Source: Desulfobacteraceae bacterium
Lineage (GTDB): Bacteria; Desulfobacterota; Desulfobacteria; Desulfobacterales; Desulfosalsimonadaceae
Length of the DNA stretch: 33,525 nucleotides
Direction: 5' to 3'
Assembly: GCA_003599885.1 (NCBI GenBank)
Contig: QZKW01000032.1
Span: 1-33,525 of the forward strand
Position numbers and translations under genes: made by a program. The first letter of the stretch is position 1; every line of letters begins with the position of its first letter. Positions 23,971 through 33,039 of this stretch are shown in pieces. The notes under the pieces were generated by a model. That model saw only the letters and a program-made list of their open reading frames with translations, searched no databases and was not told the DNA's origin.

Positions 23971-24663
23971 TTACCCTGCTTTTTTTGTCCAGGCCTGACG
24001 ACCATTTAAAATTTTTCCGGATGTGTATAATATGAACAGGCTGACACAGGAAATGATCAGCACCAGCGTATTCGCCAGCGAATCATCCCCGGCCTGGACC
24101 GCCTGGTATACGGCAATGGAAAGCGTCTGGGTTTTTCCGGGCAGATTACCGGCAATCATTAATGTGGCCCCGAATTCGCCCATGGCCCTTGCAAACGCCA
24201 GCATCGTCCCGGCCATGATGCCCCGCCAGGCCAGCGGAAAAGATACCCGCAAAAATATGGACCATTCGGAATGACCCAGGGTCCGGGCAGCGTTTTCCAG
24301 AGACCCATCGACATTTTCAAATGCCGCCCGCGCGGACTTGAAAACCAGGGGCAGAGACACGATGGTTGAGGCCACCACCGCACCCTGCCAGGTAAAGATC
24401 AGGGAAACCCCGAATAATTCAGAAAGCCATTGCCCCAGCCAGCCGTTCCGCCCGAAAACGACCAGCAGATAATACCCCAGGACCGTCGGCGGCAGCACCA
24501 GCGGGAGGGTTAAGAGCGCATCCATCAGGTCACGGCCCGGGATGTTCCTGTGAAGAAGAAGGTAGGCAAAACCGACCCCTGCCAGAAGCGCGCCGGCTGT
24601 TGCCAAAACAGCGACTTTCAATGTAAGAATTAACGGCAAAAACATGGTTTCCGACAGGAACAT
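23971..24663 (-). CDS. modB: Molybdate ABC transporter permease ModB
   Basis: 230 residues, about five membrane helices. The cytoplasmic EAA-type loop reads ARAMGEFGATLMIAGNLPG, the family hallmark, and contacts ModC. PLVLPPTVLGYYLLVVFGRN is also typical of ModB. AAGGAAG precedes the ATG at 24663. The gene begins 13 bp after the ferredoxin stop, and its own stop overlaps the ATG at 23971, tying it to modA. It belongs to the nif transcription unit rather than a separate mod operon. Confidence 0.95.
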   Translation of the reverse strand: MFLSETMFLPLILTLKVAVLATAGALLAGVGFAYLLLHRNIPGRDLMDALLTLPLVLPPTVLGYYLLVVFGRNGWLGQWLSELFGVSLIFTWQGAVVASTIVSLPLVFKSARAAFENVDGSLENAARTLGHSEWSIFLRVSFPLAWRGIMAGTMLAFARAMGEFGATLMIAGNLPGKTQTLSIAVYQAVQAGDDSLANTLVLIISCVSLFILYTSGKILNGRQAWTKKAG

Positions 24664-24676
24664 TTAAGATTCTTCC

Positions 24677-24979
24677 TTAAACAAGATAATCCGAAGCTTG
24701 GCCACCGTCTTCCAGTGCATCTAATATCGCATCAACGGCATCTTCGCTGTCAACGCCGCCGTACCATAGATTATCCGGCTGTATCACCATCACCGGCCCG
24801 GAATCGCAAAGCTTCATGCACCCGCTGCTGGTGACCAGCGCATCCATTCCCCGGTCTAAAATCTCATTTTCGATATACGGCAGCAGGCTGGCGGACCCTT
24901 TTTTATGGCACATCCCCTTGGGCTCGCCGCCCACCCTGAAACTGGCGCAAACAATGATATGAATTTTTGGTTTGTCCAT
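24677..24979 (-). CDS. Thioredoxin-like [2Fe-2S] ferredoxin
   Basis: 100 residues with Cys11, Cys24, Cys54 and Cys58, the cluster pattern of the thioredoxin-like ferredoxins first known from Clostridium pasteurianum and also encoded in nif clusters. Motifs: HIIVCASFRVGGEPKGMCHK and SSGCMKLCDSGPVMVIQPD. The clostridial protein interacts with nitrogenase MoFe protein, so a role near nitrogenase electron transfer or regulation is plausible. AAGGAG lies before the ATG. It follows nifB after a repeat-containing 210-bp gap and directly precedes modB. Confidence 0.93.
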   Translation of the reverse strand: MDKPKIHIIVCASFRVGGEPKGMCHKKGSASLLPYIENEILDRGMDALVTSSGCMKLCDSGPVMVIQPDNLWYGGVDSEDAVDAILDALEDGGQASDYLV

Positions 24980-25005
24980 TTGGTCTCCTTTTTTAATAAA
25001 TGGTA

Positions 25006-25180
25006 AGGTATTCAGAATTCAGGAGTCAGAATGAAGGAATTAATCATTTTTTATTCTGTCTCCCGTCTTCTTCCCTTTGCTTGCCAATGACCTCAAATAT
25101 GGTGATGTGTCTGAACCAACCCGATTAAATTATCAGAAGATGACAGGTGGTCAATTCTGACTCATGACTCCTGAATACCT
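25006..25180. repeat. ~175-bp palindromic repeat element, copy A
   Basis: The left end AGGTATTCAGAATTCAGGAG and the right end ACTCCTGAATACCT are inverted; both arms also carry AGTCAGAAT/ATTCTGACT. The same termini recur at 29293-29461 in the nifK-nifE gap. No ORF inside. It fills nearly the whole space between nifB and the ferredoxin gene. Confidence 0.8.
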
Positions 25181-25190
25181 GATTCATCTT

Positions 25191-26468
25191 TTAACAACAC
25201 CCCATCACGTTTCTTCCCCGCCCGCCGCTGCACGGCCCGATATCATGCTTCTTCATGTGCGCCAGGCCTTTGCCGGAGAACAGGGCATCAAGGGCTTCAT
25301 CAATTAAGCCTTCCACTGTAAAAATCTGCAGACCGTACTCGGACAGCAGCATTTTCGGCGTCTCCCCAATACCGCTCACCAGCAGCGTTCCGCAATCTGA
25401 CAGAATCTGCGCCATGGCGGCCCATCGGTTGACCCCGGTACCCTCAACCGGCGTTTCCCTGGTTTCCAGCAAATGGATGCTGCCGTCTTTTTTGCCATAA
25501 ATCGCCAGCCGCTGCGCCTGGCCCAGATGCTGATTGACCAGCACCCCCTCAAGGGTTGCGACCGCCACATGGGGACGATTGACATCCTGTAGCGGTTCTT
25601 CAGAATCTTTCATTTGCTCACAAGCCTGAAGGGTTTTCATCAGCCCCATGTCCGGCGTTTCCCCCAAGAGACCCACCGCATCTGCCCGGCACCGGGTGCA
25701 GTGATGCATCAGCGGCATATATTTTCCGGCAATCTGACGCACTTCCTTCATCATCCCGGCAGACGGTTCGGCAAGATTCTCAAATGCCGATCCTTCATTG
25801 GGATAATAGGCCACACAGTTCTGCAGGTCCGCGCCCAGGTCTGACATGGTTTTTGAAACCGCTTCCACATGCTGATCATTAATCCCCGGTATAATAATGG
25901 TATTGATTTTGGTGGTGATCCCTCGCGCTTTCAGGCCTTTTACCGCTTCCAGCTGCTTTTCAAGCAGCATTTTGAAACCGCTTTTCACGTGATACACATG
26001 TTTATTGGCCCTTACCCATGCATAAATCTGTTCTCCCACAACCGGATCAATCGCATTCACAGTAATGGTCACGTGGCTGACATCCAGTTCCTTTAATTCA
26101 TCCAGATAAGGCCCGGCATTTAAGCCGTTGGTGGCAACACACAACAGCATTTCGGGATATTTTGCACGAACCAGCCGCAGGGTTTCCATGGTTTCATCCG
26201 GATTGGCAAACGGGTCGCCCGGACCGGCAATGCCCACAACAGAGATATTGCCTTTTTTCTTCATCACTTCATCCAGATAGATCATGGCCTGTTTCGGTGT
26301 CAGGATACCGCTGCTGACGCCCGGGCGGCTTTCGTTCACACAGTCAAATTTCCGGTTGCAGAAATTGCATTTGATGTTGCAGCGGGGCGCCACCGGCAGG
26401 TGAACCCGGCCGAATTTGTGCCGGGCCTGATCATTAAAACAAGGGTGTGTTTCCAGATTTAGAGCCAT
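25191..26468 (-). CDS. nifB: Nitrogenase cofactor biosynthesis protein NifB with C-terminal NifX-like domain
   Basis: 425 residues. Radical-SAM enzyme that builds the [8Fe-9S-C] NifB-cofactor, the precursor of FeMo-co. The SAM-cluster motif C-x3-C-x2-C is at Cys30, Cys34, Cys37 (PRCNIKCNFCNRKFDC), and GIAGPGDPFANPDETM is the SAM-contact strand. From about residue 303 a NifX/NafY-like cofactor-carrier domain follows (HVAVATLEGVLVNQHLGQAQ). The C-terminal tail is Cys-rich (GPCSGGRGRNVMGCC). The start has GAGGTGG upstream. It lies 59 bp after nifN in the same unit. Confidence 0.96.
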   Translation of the reverse strand: MALNLETHPCFNDQARHKFGRVHLPVAPRCNIKCNFCNRKFDCVNESRPGVSSGILTPKQAMIYLDEVMKKKGNISVVGIAGPGDPFANPDETMETLRLVRAKYPEMLLCVATNGLNAGPYLDELKELDVSHVTITVNAIDPVVGEQIYAWVRANKHVYHVKSGFKMLLEKQLEAVKGLKARGITTKINTIIIPGINDQHVEAVSKTMSDLGADLQNCVAYYPNEGSAFENLAEPSAGMMKEVRQIAGKYMPLMHHCTRCRADAVGLLGETPDMGLMKTLQACEQMKDSEEPLQDVNRPHVAVATLEGVLVNQHLGQAQRLAIYGKKDGSIHLLETRETPVEGTGVNRWAAMAQILSDCGTLLVSGIGETPKMLLSEYGLQIFTVEGLIDEALDALFSGKGLAHMKKHDIGPCSGGRGRNVMGCC

Positions 26469-26527
26469 TGTTCCACCTCAATCTTTCGTATTTGTAAAAT
26501 CATAAACGCTTGAATGCACGATGGGAA

Positions 26528-27907
26528 TTACATATACATATACCCGATGCCGGACCCATCCTGCCGCTGCTCAATGACCGTATTCGCAATCCGGTCAAAC
26601 AAGGCCTGGGCTCCCCGGTATCCGACATGCAGGATTCGCTGCCCGCCGATCCGGTCGTGAACGGGAAACCCGACGCGGACCAGCGGGATATCGATGCGGC
26701 GGGTAATGGAATACCCTTTGCTGTTGCCGATAAAAATATCCGGGGGACATGCCGCCACTTCCGATTCGATAGACTTGAAATCCATGCCTTCCAGAATTTT
26801 GCATTTTTCTATGATATTTTTATCCATAACATCGGATAATTTGACCGCCAGGTTCCCGCTTTCACCGCCGGACGCACAGATCACCGGCACAATGCCAATC
26901 TCCGAAAGGAAAGATGCAAGTCCCACCACCAGATCTTCTTCCCCGTAAAGCGCGGCTTTGACTCCGTTGACATATTTATGTCCGTCGATATAGGCATCCA
27001 CCAGACGTCCCCTTTCTTCGATATATTTTTGGGGCATTTCCTTTCCGGTAATTTCCTGGAGAGCCGCAAACAGGCGGTCAGTTTCCTTTATCCCGATGGG
27101 CAGTCCCAGTTCATGGCAGGGGATGCCAAATGTCTTTCTCAGATATTTACCGGCAGATTCGGCTTCCGCGTTCAGCACCCTGCCCATTTGGAGGCTGGCA
27201 GCCGCACTTGAGGCATCCCGGATCTGGTTGACGGAGGTCCCGCCAGCAGGGATTTTCTGGTATTCCGCCCAAGGGGTTCCGTCCATGGTTTGTGAATAAT
27301 CCGGCAGCATCATGGGTATCAGACCGAAATCCGCTAATATTTCTTTTAAATACCGCAAGTCCTCAGCAGACAGCATGCCCGGAAAAATATTGACGGAATG
27401 GGACCGTTTCCCGGCTTGCTCTGTCACCAGCGCCTTGACGATTTCAAGGGCCCCCCGGTGAAATCCCGTCATATGCGTTCCGCTGTAACTGGGTGTGGGC
27501 ATATGAACAATCGGGGGGGTGGTCTGGCCATCCCGCTGTTTTAAAAACTTATGGATAAACATGTTCACATCATCCCCAATGGTTTCCGACAGACAGGTGG
27601 TCGCCACGCCGATAAGCTCCGGCTGATACTGGGCAATAATATTTTCGAGAGCAATTTTCAGGTTCATCCCGCCGCCGAATATCGCGGTATCTTCACCGAA
27701 ATTGGAACTGGCGATATCAATGGGTTCCTTAAAATGACTGATCAGATACCGGCGGATATAGGTGGAGCATCCCTGAGACCCATGCAGCAGCGGAACCGCT
27801 CCCCGAATCCCCTTGATGACCAGTGACGCGCCCAGAGGAGAGCACAGCTTGCAGGGATTCTGCGTGGACGTATGGTTTTTGCTGGTTATTTTTTGGGCGG
27901 TATTCAT
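26528..27907 (-). CDS. nifN: FeMo-cofactor scaffold protein NifN
   Basis: 459 residues. NifN pairs with NifE to form the NifEN scaffold on which NifB-cofactor is matured with Mo and homocitrate. NifK-like N-terminus: NPCKLCSPLGASLVIKGIRG and LLHGSQGCSTYIRRYL, then ATTCLSETIGDDVNMFI. Intact, with AGAGGGGG before the ATG. A palindromic repeat lies in the ~200-bp gap upstream. Its partner gene nifE is broken, which would leave NifN without a scaffold mate unless another NifE exists. Confidence 0.95.
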   Translation of the reverse strand: MNTAQKITSKNHTSTQNPCKLCSPLGASLVIKGIRGAVPLLHGSQGCSTYIRRYLISHFKEPIDIASSNFGEDTAIFGGGMNLKIALENIIAQYQPELIGVATTCLSETIGDDVNMFIHKFLKQRDGQTTPPIVHMPTPSYSGTHMTGFHRGALEIVKALVTEQAGKRSHSVNIFPGMLSAEDLRYLKEILADFGLIPMMLPDYSQTMDGTPWAEYQKIPAGGTSVNQIRDASSAAASLQMGRVLNAEAESAGKYLRKTFGIPCHELGLPIGIKETDRLFAALQEITGKEMPQKYIEERGRLVDAYIDGHKYVNGVKAALYGEEDLVVGLASFLSEIGIVPVICASGGESGNLAVKLSDVMDKNIIEKCKILEGMDFKSIESEVAACPPDIFIGNSKGYSITRRIDIPLVRVGFPVHDRIGGQRILHVGYRGAQALFDRIANTVIEQRQDGSGIGYMYM

Positions 27908-27980
27908 TTCAAACCCCCTCTTTCTTCAATTTAAATAAATCCGGCTATGTGTTGTTTACCGTGAAAATGCATTTGGATTT

Positions 27981-28068
27981 AACCACGAAGAGCACGAAGT
28001 TCACGAAGATGGGATTTCATATAGCCGCCCGGATGTCGTCTTCGTGTTCTTCGTGGGCTTCGTGGTGA
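27981..28068. repeat. 88-bp inverted repeat of the CCACGAAG type
   Basis: The left arm AACCACGAAGAGCACGAAG and the right arm CTTCGTGGGCTTCGTGGTGA are inverted around a ~25-bp centre, with CACGAAG/CTTCGTG units repeated two to three times per arm. Repeats of this kind are scattered through many environmental bacterial genomes. It lies between nifE and nifN and could form a hairpin in the operon mRNA. Confidence 0.75.
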
Positions 28069-28105
28069 TTTTTATTCACACTCCAGGTAATGAAATCCAT
28101 AACTT

Positions 28106-29256
28106 CTATGGCGAACGATGCGGCGCGAACTGCCACACCGGACTCGTCACTGTCTGACAGACTTCTTCCGCGAAATTAAGCATGCCCTCAAACCCGGCCA
28201 GGGGTGTTTTTCGCTCATGGTTGTGGTCGCAGAACCCGATGCCCATTTTATAGGCAATGGGCCGCTCCTTCACCCCGCCGATAAACAGGTCGGCGTTTTT
28301 TTCAATGATGTATTTGGACAGCTCCAGGGGATTAGCGTCATCGAGTATGATGGTGCCGTCATTGCACATGTCCCGAAGTATTTCATAATCTTTTTCATTA
28401 CCCGTCTGGGAACCGGCCAGAACCACTTCCATGCCCAGATAACGCAGGGCCTTGATCAGGGAAAACGCCTTGAACGCCCCGCCCACATAAATAGCGGCGC
28501 GTTTGCCGCAGACCCGGGCTTTGATTTTTTGCAATTCCGGATAAATCCGGGTCACTTCCGAACGGACCAGCTCCCTTGCCTTTTCCATAATCTCCGGTTG
28601 TTCCTTAAAATGACCGGCCACATCGTAGAGCGCCTTGGCCATGTCTTCGATGCCGAAATAGGACACCCGGATAAAAGGTATTCCGTATTTTTCCTTCATC
28701 GTTTCCGCCAGACCGGTCATGGACCCGGAGCACTGGACCACATTGAGGCTCGCCCCGTGTGCCCGTCTTTTTTGGTTCCCTTGAATCCTTCGGAATGCAC
28801 CGGCAGCACGGGTATGCCGGTTTCTTTACCCACCTTGCGGCATATGGCGGCCACATCATCCCCGATGATCCCGACGATACAGGTGGAATAAACAAAAGCG
28901 GCGTTCGGCTTATACTGGGCAATAAGTTCCGTTAACGCGGCATACAGCTTTTTTTCACCGCCGAAAATGACATCCTTTTCCTGCAGATCGGTGGAAAAAC
29001 TCAACCGGTGCAGTTCCGGACCCGACGAGAGGGCTCCCCGGATATCCCATGTATATGCCGCGCAACCAATGGGGCCGTGAATCAGGTGCAGGGCGTCGGC
29101 CACCGGATACAAAACCACGCGGGAGCCGCAGAACACACAGGCCCGCTGGCTCACCGACCCGGCCACACTGTGCTTGTCGCACTTCATGGTAAAGGGTTCG
29201 GCCCCTTTACGGTGAATCTGTTCTTCGCGCGCTTTGAGTATGGGTATGGAAGTCAT
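28106..29256 (-). pseudogene. nifE: nifE broken by an internal out-of-frame deletion
   Basis: The 5' part (29256 to about 28765) encodes the NifE N-terminus: RACVFCGSRVVLYPVADALH, HGPIGCAAYTWDIRG, VYSTCIVGIIGDDV, HSEGFKGTKKDG. The 3' part (about 28755 to 28106), in another frame, resumes at ASLNVVQCSGSMTGLAETM, including the Cys equivalent to the cofactor ligand, and runs to the normal C-terminus. Compared with Azotobacter NifE from memory, about 70 residues between KKDG and ASLNVVQ are missing and the frame is shifted, so read-through ends at once in HTGRASMWSSAPGP. Total coding is about 380 codons instead of ~455. Either a true deletion mutation or an assembly error; the rest of the operon is intact. 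Confidence 0.9.
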
Positions 29257-29292
29257 GATGACACCTTATTAATTATGAATTGTTAACGCTCT

Positions 29293-29461
29293 GGTATTCA
29301 GAATTCAGGAGCCAGAATTCAGAATGAACCGCATGCCATATTCCAAAAATTTACTGACTTCTTCAATCAACCGGATTGATTCAGAAAGAATCCGGCAGGA
29401 GACCGACTGAAAATGATTTATTCCTTTATTCTGGCTCCTGGATTCTGACTCCTGAATACCT
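29293..29461. repeat. ~169-bp palindromic repeat element, copy B
   Basis: Starts GGTATTCAGAATTCAGGAGC and ends CTGACTCCTGAATACCT, the same inverted termini as copy A at 25006-25180. The arms contain further AGCCAGAAT/ATTCTGGCT pairing. The internal sequences of the two copies differ, so only the ends are conserved. It occupies most of the nifK-nifE gap. Confidence 0.8.
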
Positions 29462-29486
29462 AAGCATCTATATTTATATTATATAT

Positions 29487-30866
29487 CTACATTACCAGTT
29501 CCATATTAATATCCGTCGCATCCCGGTCCTGCCGGTCCATCAACGCGTTTAATATCTTTTCAAGAAACAGAATGCCGCCCCGGTAGCCCACGGTGGGCAG
29601 GTAGCTGTGCCCGATCCGGTCGAAAATGGGAAATCCGTGCCGGATAAAAGGAATGTCCTCGTCTTTCGCGATATACTTCACGTAAGAATTGCCGATCAAC
29701 AGGTCCACCGGGTCATTTTTCACCAGTTGATGGAACAGGTACATGTCGCCTTCCACCTTGATGTTCACATCGCACGGCACCTCTTTGGTGGCCTCCCGCA
29801 GTTCCGCAGTAAATTTTTTCCCGGCCGGGGTCCCTGTCACGATATGAATGGGACACATATCCAGGGAGACCAGGAATTTGGTCAAGGCCAGCAACTGGTC
29901 GGGGTCACCCACAAGCCCGACTTTTTTACCGTAAAAATACTGGTGCATGTCGGAGATGATATCCACCATCTGGCCCCGTTCAAAGGTCAGGGAGTCCGGC
30001 ACATTGACCCCCGCGATGTTTCTCAGGATATCGATAAACATGTCCGTACCGTGCAGTCCGATGGGCAGATCCAGCAGTTTGTAAGGAACCTTGCATTTGG
30101 CATCCAATGCAAACGCAGCAGCGGTGGATGCCAGATTGCCCAGCGCCACCGTGCCCATGCTCTGGCCGGTCTGCCGGAGTTCGGGAATGGTCACCCCGCC
30201 TGCGGGATACATGTGAAAGCGGCCGGTCAGGGGCCCGTTCAGGACCCGGGACGTGTCCGGAAACATGATGATGGGAATTCCCATGGCGTCGCATATCCGC
30301 CGGATTTCCTCCATGTCGGACGGTTCCACGTATCCGGGCACAATGTTGATGGTTTTGTTTTTTTTCGCACCGGTTTCCGCGAAATAATCCACCATGGCTT
30401 TGGTCATGTTTGAAAAACCGGTCACATGGGACCCCACATAACTGGGCGTATTGGCGTGGATCACATACTTGCCCGCCGGTACTTTACCTTCGGCAACGGC
30501 CTTGTTGACAATCTGCGGGATATCGTCACCGATGGTTTCCGACAGACAGGTGGTGTGCACGGCAATCAGGTCCGGCTTATACACCGTAAACATGTTGTCG
30601 ATGGCCTGGAGCAGATTGGCCTGACCGCCGAAAACCGAAGAGCCCTCGGTGAAAGCGGATGTTGCGGCCATGACCGGTTCCTTGTAATGCCTTGTCAATG
30701 AACTGCGATGATAGGCGTAGCAGCCCTGGGAGCCGTGACTGTGGGGAAGACATCCGTGAATCCCCAGTGCGGCGTACATGGCGCCGATGGGCTGGCACGT
30801 TTTCGCCGGATTGACCGTCAAGGCGCTTCTTTCCATTATTTCTTTTGTGGTATGTTTCAGTAGCAT
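29487..30866 (-). CDS. nifK: Nitrogenase molybdenum-iron protein beta chain
   Basis: 459 residues, shorter than the ~520 of aerobic bacteria because the N-terminal extension is missing, as in anaerobe-type nitrogenases. P-cluster cysteines lie in KTCQPIGAMYAALG, SHGSQGCYAYHR and HTTCLSETIGDDI. It forms the alpha2-beta2 MoFe protein with NifD. AGGAG precedes the ATG, 21 bp after nifD. Intact throughout. Confidence 0.97.
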   Translation of the reverse strand: MLLKHTTKEIMERSALTVNPAKTCQPIGAMYAALGIHGCLPHSHGSQGCYAYHRSSLTRHYKEPVMAATSAFTEGSSVFGGQANLLQAIDNMFTVYKPDLIAVHTTCLSETIGDDIPQIVNKAVAEGKVPAGKYVIHANTPSYVGSHVTGFSNMTKAMVDYFAETGAKKNKTINIVPGYVEPSDMEEIRRICDAMGIPIIMFPDTSRVLNGPLTGRFHMYPAGGVTIPELRQTGQSMGTVALGNLASTAAAFALDAKCKVPYKLLDLPIGLHGTDMFIDILRNIAGVNVPDSLTFERGQMVDIISDMHQYFYGKKVGLVGDPDQLLALTKFLVSLDMCPIHIVTGTPAGKKFTAELREATKEVPCDVNIKVEGDMYLFHQLVKNDPVDLLIGNSYVKYIAKDEDIPFIRHGFPIFDRIGHSYLPTVGYRGGILFLEKILNALMDRQDRDATDINMELVM

Positions 30867-30887
30867 GTGCTTTTCTCCTAAGACGGT

Positions 30888-32555
30888 TTACTCATCAAAA
30901 ACATAATTCGCGGACAATTCCGGATTCTTTTCCCACGGGGCTTTCAAAAATCCCCAGATCTTGCTGTTCACCATTCGTTCGATATCCCGGTAAAAATTAA
31001 TCGCGCCTTTAAATCCAGCGTAAGGCCCGCCGTAATCATAGGAATGAAGCTGTTTCATGGGGATGCCGTGTTTCTGCACTGCGTATTTTTCCTTGATCCC
31101 CGCGCAGAAAATGTCCGGTTTGAATGTTTCAATCAGCTTGTCGGCTTCATGCTGGGTCAGGTCATCAATGATCATTGAACCGATTTTCATTTCCGCCATC
31201 ATGCCTTCATAATCCGAAAAGGTAAGCCCCTTTTCCACCAGCTGTTTCAGCTCTTCAGGCGATTTGCGGGGACGGAAGCGATCCGGATCCGGACTGATAT
31301 CCAGCTCTTCAATATTCCGGCTGTCCGCGTCCACCTTGATGTCCGGCAATACCCGGCGGCCTTCATAGTCATCCCGGTGGCCGAATTCATAGCCTGCCGA
31401 AAGGGTTTCCATGCCCATTTCCGTAAACAGTTCCTGGTAATGATGGGCCCGGGAACCGCCCACAAACATCATGGCGCGTTTTCCCATGGTTCTCGGCCGG
31501 ATAAGCTGCAATTCTTTTTCAATATCAGGCATTTCCTCGGCAATCACGGCCTCTACTTTTTCCGCCAAAACCGGGCTTTCAAAATACTGGGCGATTTTCC
31601 GCAAAGACTTGGCGGTTGCCTGCGCGCCGATGAAATTGACCTTGATCCAGGGAACCCCGAATTTCTTTTCCATCATTTCCGCCACGTAATTAATGGACCG
31701 GTGGCACATGATGAGGTTCAGGTCCGCAGTATGGGCGTTGGCAAAGTCATCAATACTTGAGTTGCCGCTGAAGGTGGAAACCAGCGTGATGCCGCATTTT
31801 TCGAAAATCCGCTCGATTTCAAAGGCATCCCCGCCGATATTGTATTCCCCCAGCAGGTTGAGTTTGAATTCCCCTTCCCGGACCGTGTCGTCATTGCCGA
31901 TGACATGGGTGAATATCCCGTTGTTGGCGATATGATGCCCTGCCGACTGGCTGACGCCCTTATACCCTTCACAGGAAAACCCGAACACATTGATTCCCAG
32001 CTTTTCCTTCATCTCCCGGCTGACGGCATGGACATCATCGCCGATCAGGCCCACCGGACAGGTGGAAAACACCGCAATGGCCTTGGGGTGAAAATTGTCA
32101 TACGCTTCCTGGATGGCCTGTTTGAGTTTTTTCTCGCCGCCGAAAACGATTTCCTTTTCGTGCATGTCGGTGGAAAAACAATAAGGCATAAAATTGTGGC
32201 CGTCCGGGCTGGCGCTCGCATCCGTCTGGTTCCGGCGGGTCAGCCAGCTGTAAAAACCGCATCCGATGGGGCCATGGGTAATATTGATGATGTCGCGGGT
32301 CGGCCCCAGCACCACGCCCTTACACCCGGCGTAGCAGCATCCCCGCTGCCCGATCAGGCCGGGAATGGTCCGGACATTGGATGAAATCTCCGGGACGGTT
32401 TTGTCCTTGTCGACCTTGTTGATGATAATCTGCTTGGCGCGTTTGCGGGCGATTTTGGGCGGGTAATCGCGAAGCATTTCCTGTTTGATCCTCTCAGGGT
32501 CTTTCCCGTCCAGCAGTCGTTTATCCGCAATTTCGGCATGTGTTGTGGATGCCAT
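30888..32555 (-). CDS. nifD: Nitrogenase molybdenum-iron protein alpha chain
   Basis: 555 residues. P-cluster cysteines in RGCCYAGCKG, HGPIGCGFYSW and STCPVGLIGDDV; the FeMo-cofactor Cys in LNLIMCHRSINYVAEM and the His in QLHSYDYGGPYAGFKG. A ~50-60-residue insertion around residues 385-455 (VLPDIKVDADSRNIEELDIS and onward) is typical of the clostridial/SRB-type NifD and absent in Azotobacter. TAGGAG precedes the ATG. All cofactor ligands are present, so the structural protein looks functional. Confidence 0.97.
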   Translation of the reverse strand: MASTTHAEIADKRLLDGKDPERIKQEMLRDYPPKIARKRAKQIIINKVDKDKTVPEISSNVRTIPGLIGQRGCCYAGCKGVVLGPTRDIINITHGPIGCGFYSWLTRRNQTDASASPDGHNFMPYCFSTDMHEKEIVFGGEKKLKQAIQEAYDNFHPKAIAVFSTCPVGLIGDDVHAVSREMKEKLGINVFGFSCEGYKGVSQSAGHHIANNGIFTHVIGNDDTVREGEFKLNLLGEYNIGGDAFEIERIFEKCGITLVSTFSGNSSIDDFANAHTADLNLIMCHRSINYVAEMMEKKFGVPWIKVNFIGAQATAKSLRKIAQYFESPVLAEKVEAVIAEEMPDIEKELQLIRPRTMGKRAMMFVGGSRAHHYQELFTEMGMETLSAGYEFGHRDDYEGRRVLPDIKVDADSRNIEELDISPDPDRFRPRKSPEELKQLVEKGLTFSDYEGMMAEMKIGSMIIDDLTQHEADKLIETFKPDIFCAGIKEKYAVQKHGIPMKQLHSYDYGGPYAGFKGAINFYRDIERMVNSKIWGFLKAPWEKNPELSANYVFDE

Positions 32556-32658
32556 GATATGTCTCTCCTAATTTCAGAATGTGTGTAAACTGTGCAAATC
32601 CCTTGCGGGGGTCACGGGAGGGCCTAAAACCCGTTTCCGGCCATCACGCATCCGCCCA

Positions 32659-33039
32659 TCACGCATCGTCCAGAACCCCATCCCCGCTCTCACCGGTCCG
32701 CACCCGGAGCGCCTCCAGACAGGGCATGACGAAAATCATACCGTCACCGGATTTACCGGTCTGGTTTTCACGGATAATGGTTTTAACGGTTTTATCCACC
32801 AGCTTGTCCGGCACAATGATGATCATGGCGCGTTTGGGTATCAGCCGTCCGCTCTGCCCCAGCTGGGAGATGGCTTCTTCATAGCCTTTTTCAGCGCCTT
32901 TCAGGATTTCCATATCCACCAGTCCCTTGCCCCGCCCTAAGGCGTCCCTTGCCGATATGGACGAAATCCCGGCTTCGGACAATGCCCGTTTGGTCTGGTT
33001 CATTTTGTTGATCCGGATAATTGCCATGATTTCTTTCAT
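32659..33039 (-). CDS. nifI2: Nitrogen regulatory PII-like protein NifI2
   Basis: 126 residues, PII (GlnB) fold with start MKEIMAIIRINKMNQTKRAL and the C-terminal GDGMIFVMPCLEALRVRTGE. A position between nifH and nifD together with nifI1 defines the NifI pair, which in methanogens forms a complex that binds and switches off NifDK when ammonium is available and is relieved by 2-oxoglutarate. Its ATG overlaps the nifI1 stop (ATGA). The C-terminal codons run into a short imperfect direct repeat (CCATCACGCATC twice, around 32640-32668), which may have altered the tail. Confidence 0.94.
   Translation of the reverse strand: MKEIMAIIRINKMNQTKRALSEAGISSISARDALGRGKGLVDMEILKGAEKGYEEAISQLGQSGRLIPKRAMIIIVPDKLVDKTVKTIIRENQTGKSGDGMIFVMPCLEALRVRTGESGDGVLDDA

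Noticed and set aside
28730-28790. Programmed ribosomal frameshift in nifE at AAAAAAG
   Set aside because: A run of A residues is present near the junction, but a frameshift would still leave about 70 conserved residues missing, so a deletion explains the data better.
28118-28891. Open reading frame of 257 codons on the plus strand, antisense to nifE
   Set aside because: It lies opposite clear NifE coding sequence, crosses the deletion junction and shows no recognisable domain; it is a G+C-driven shadow.
29607-30413. 268-codon plus-strand frame opposite nifK
   Set aside because: Antisense shadow of intact NifK, with no ribosome-binding site or family resemblance.
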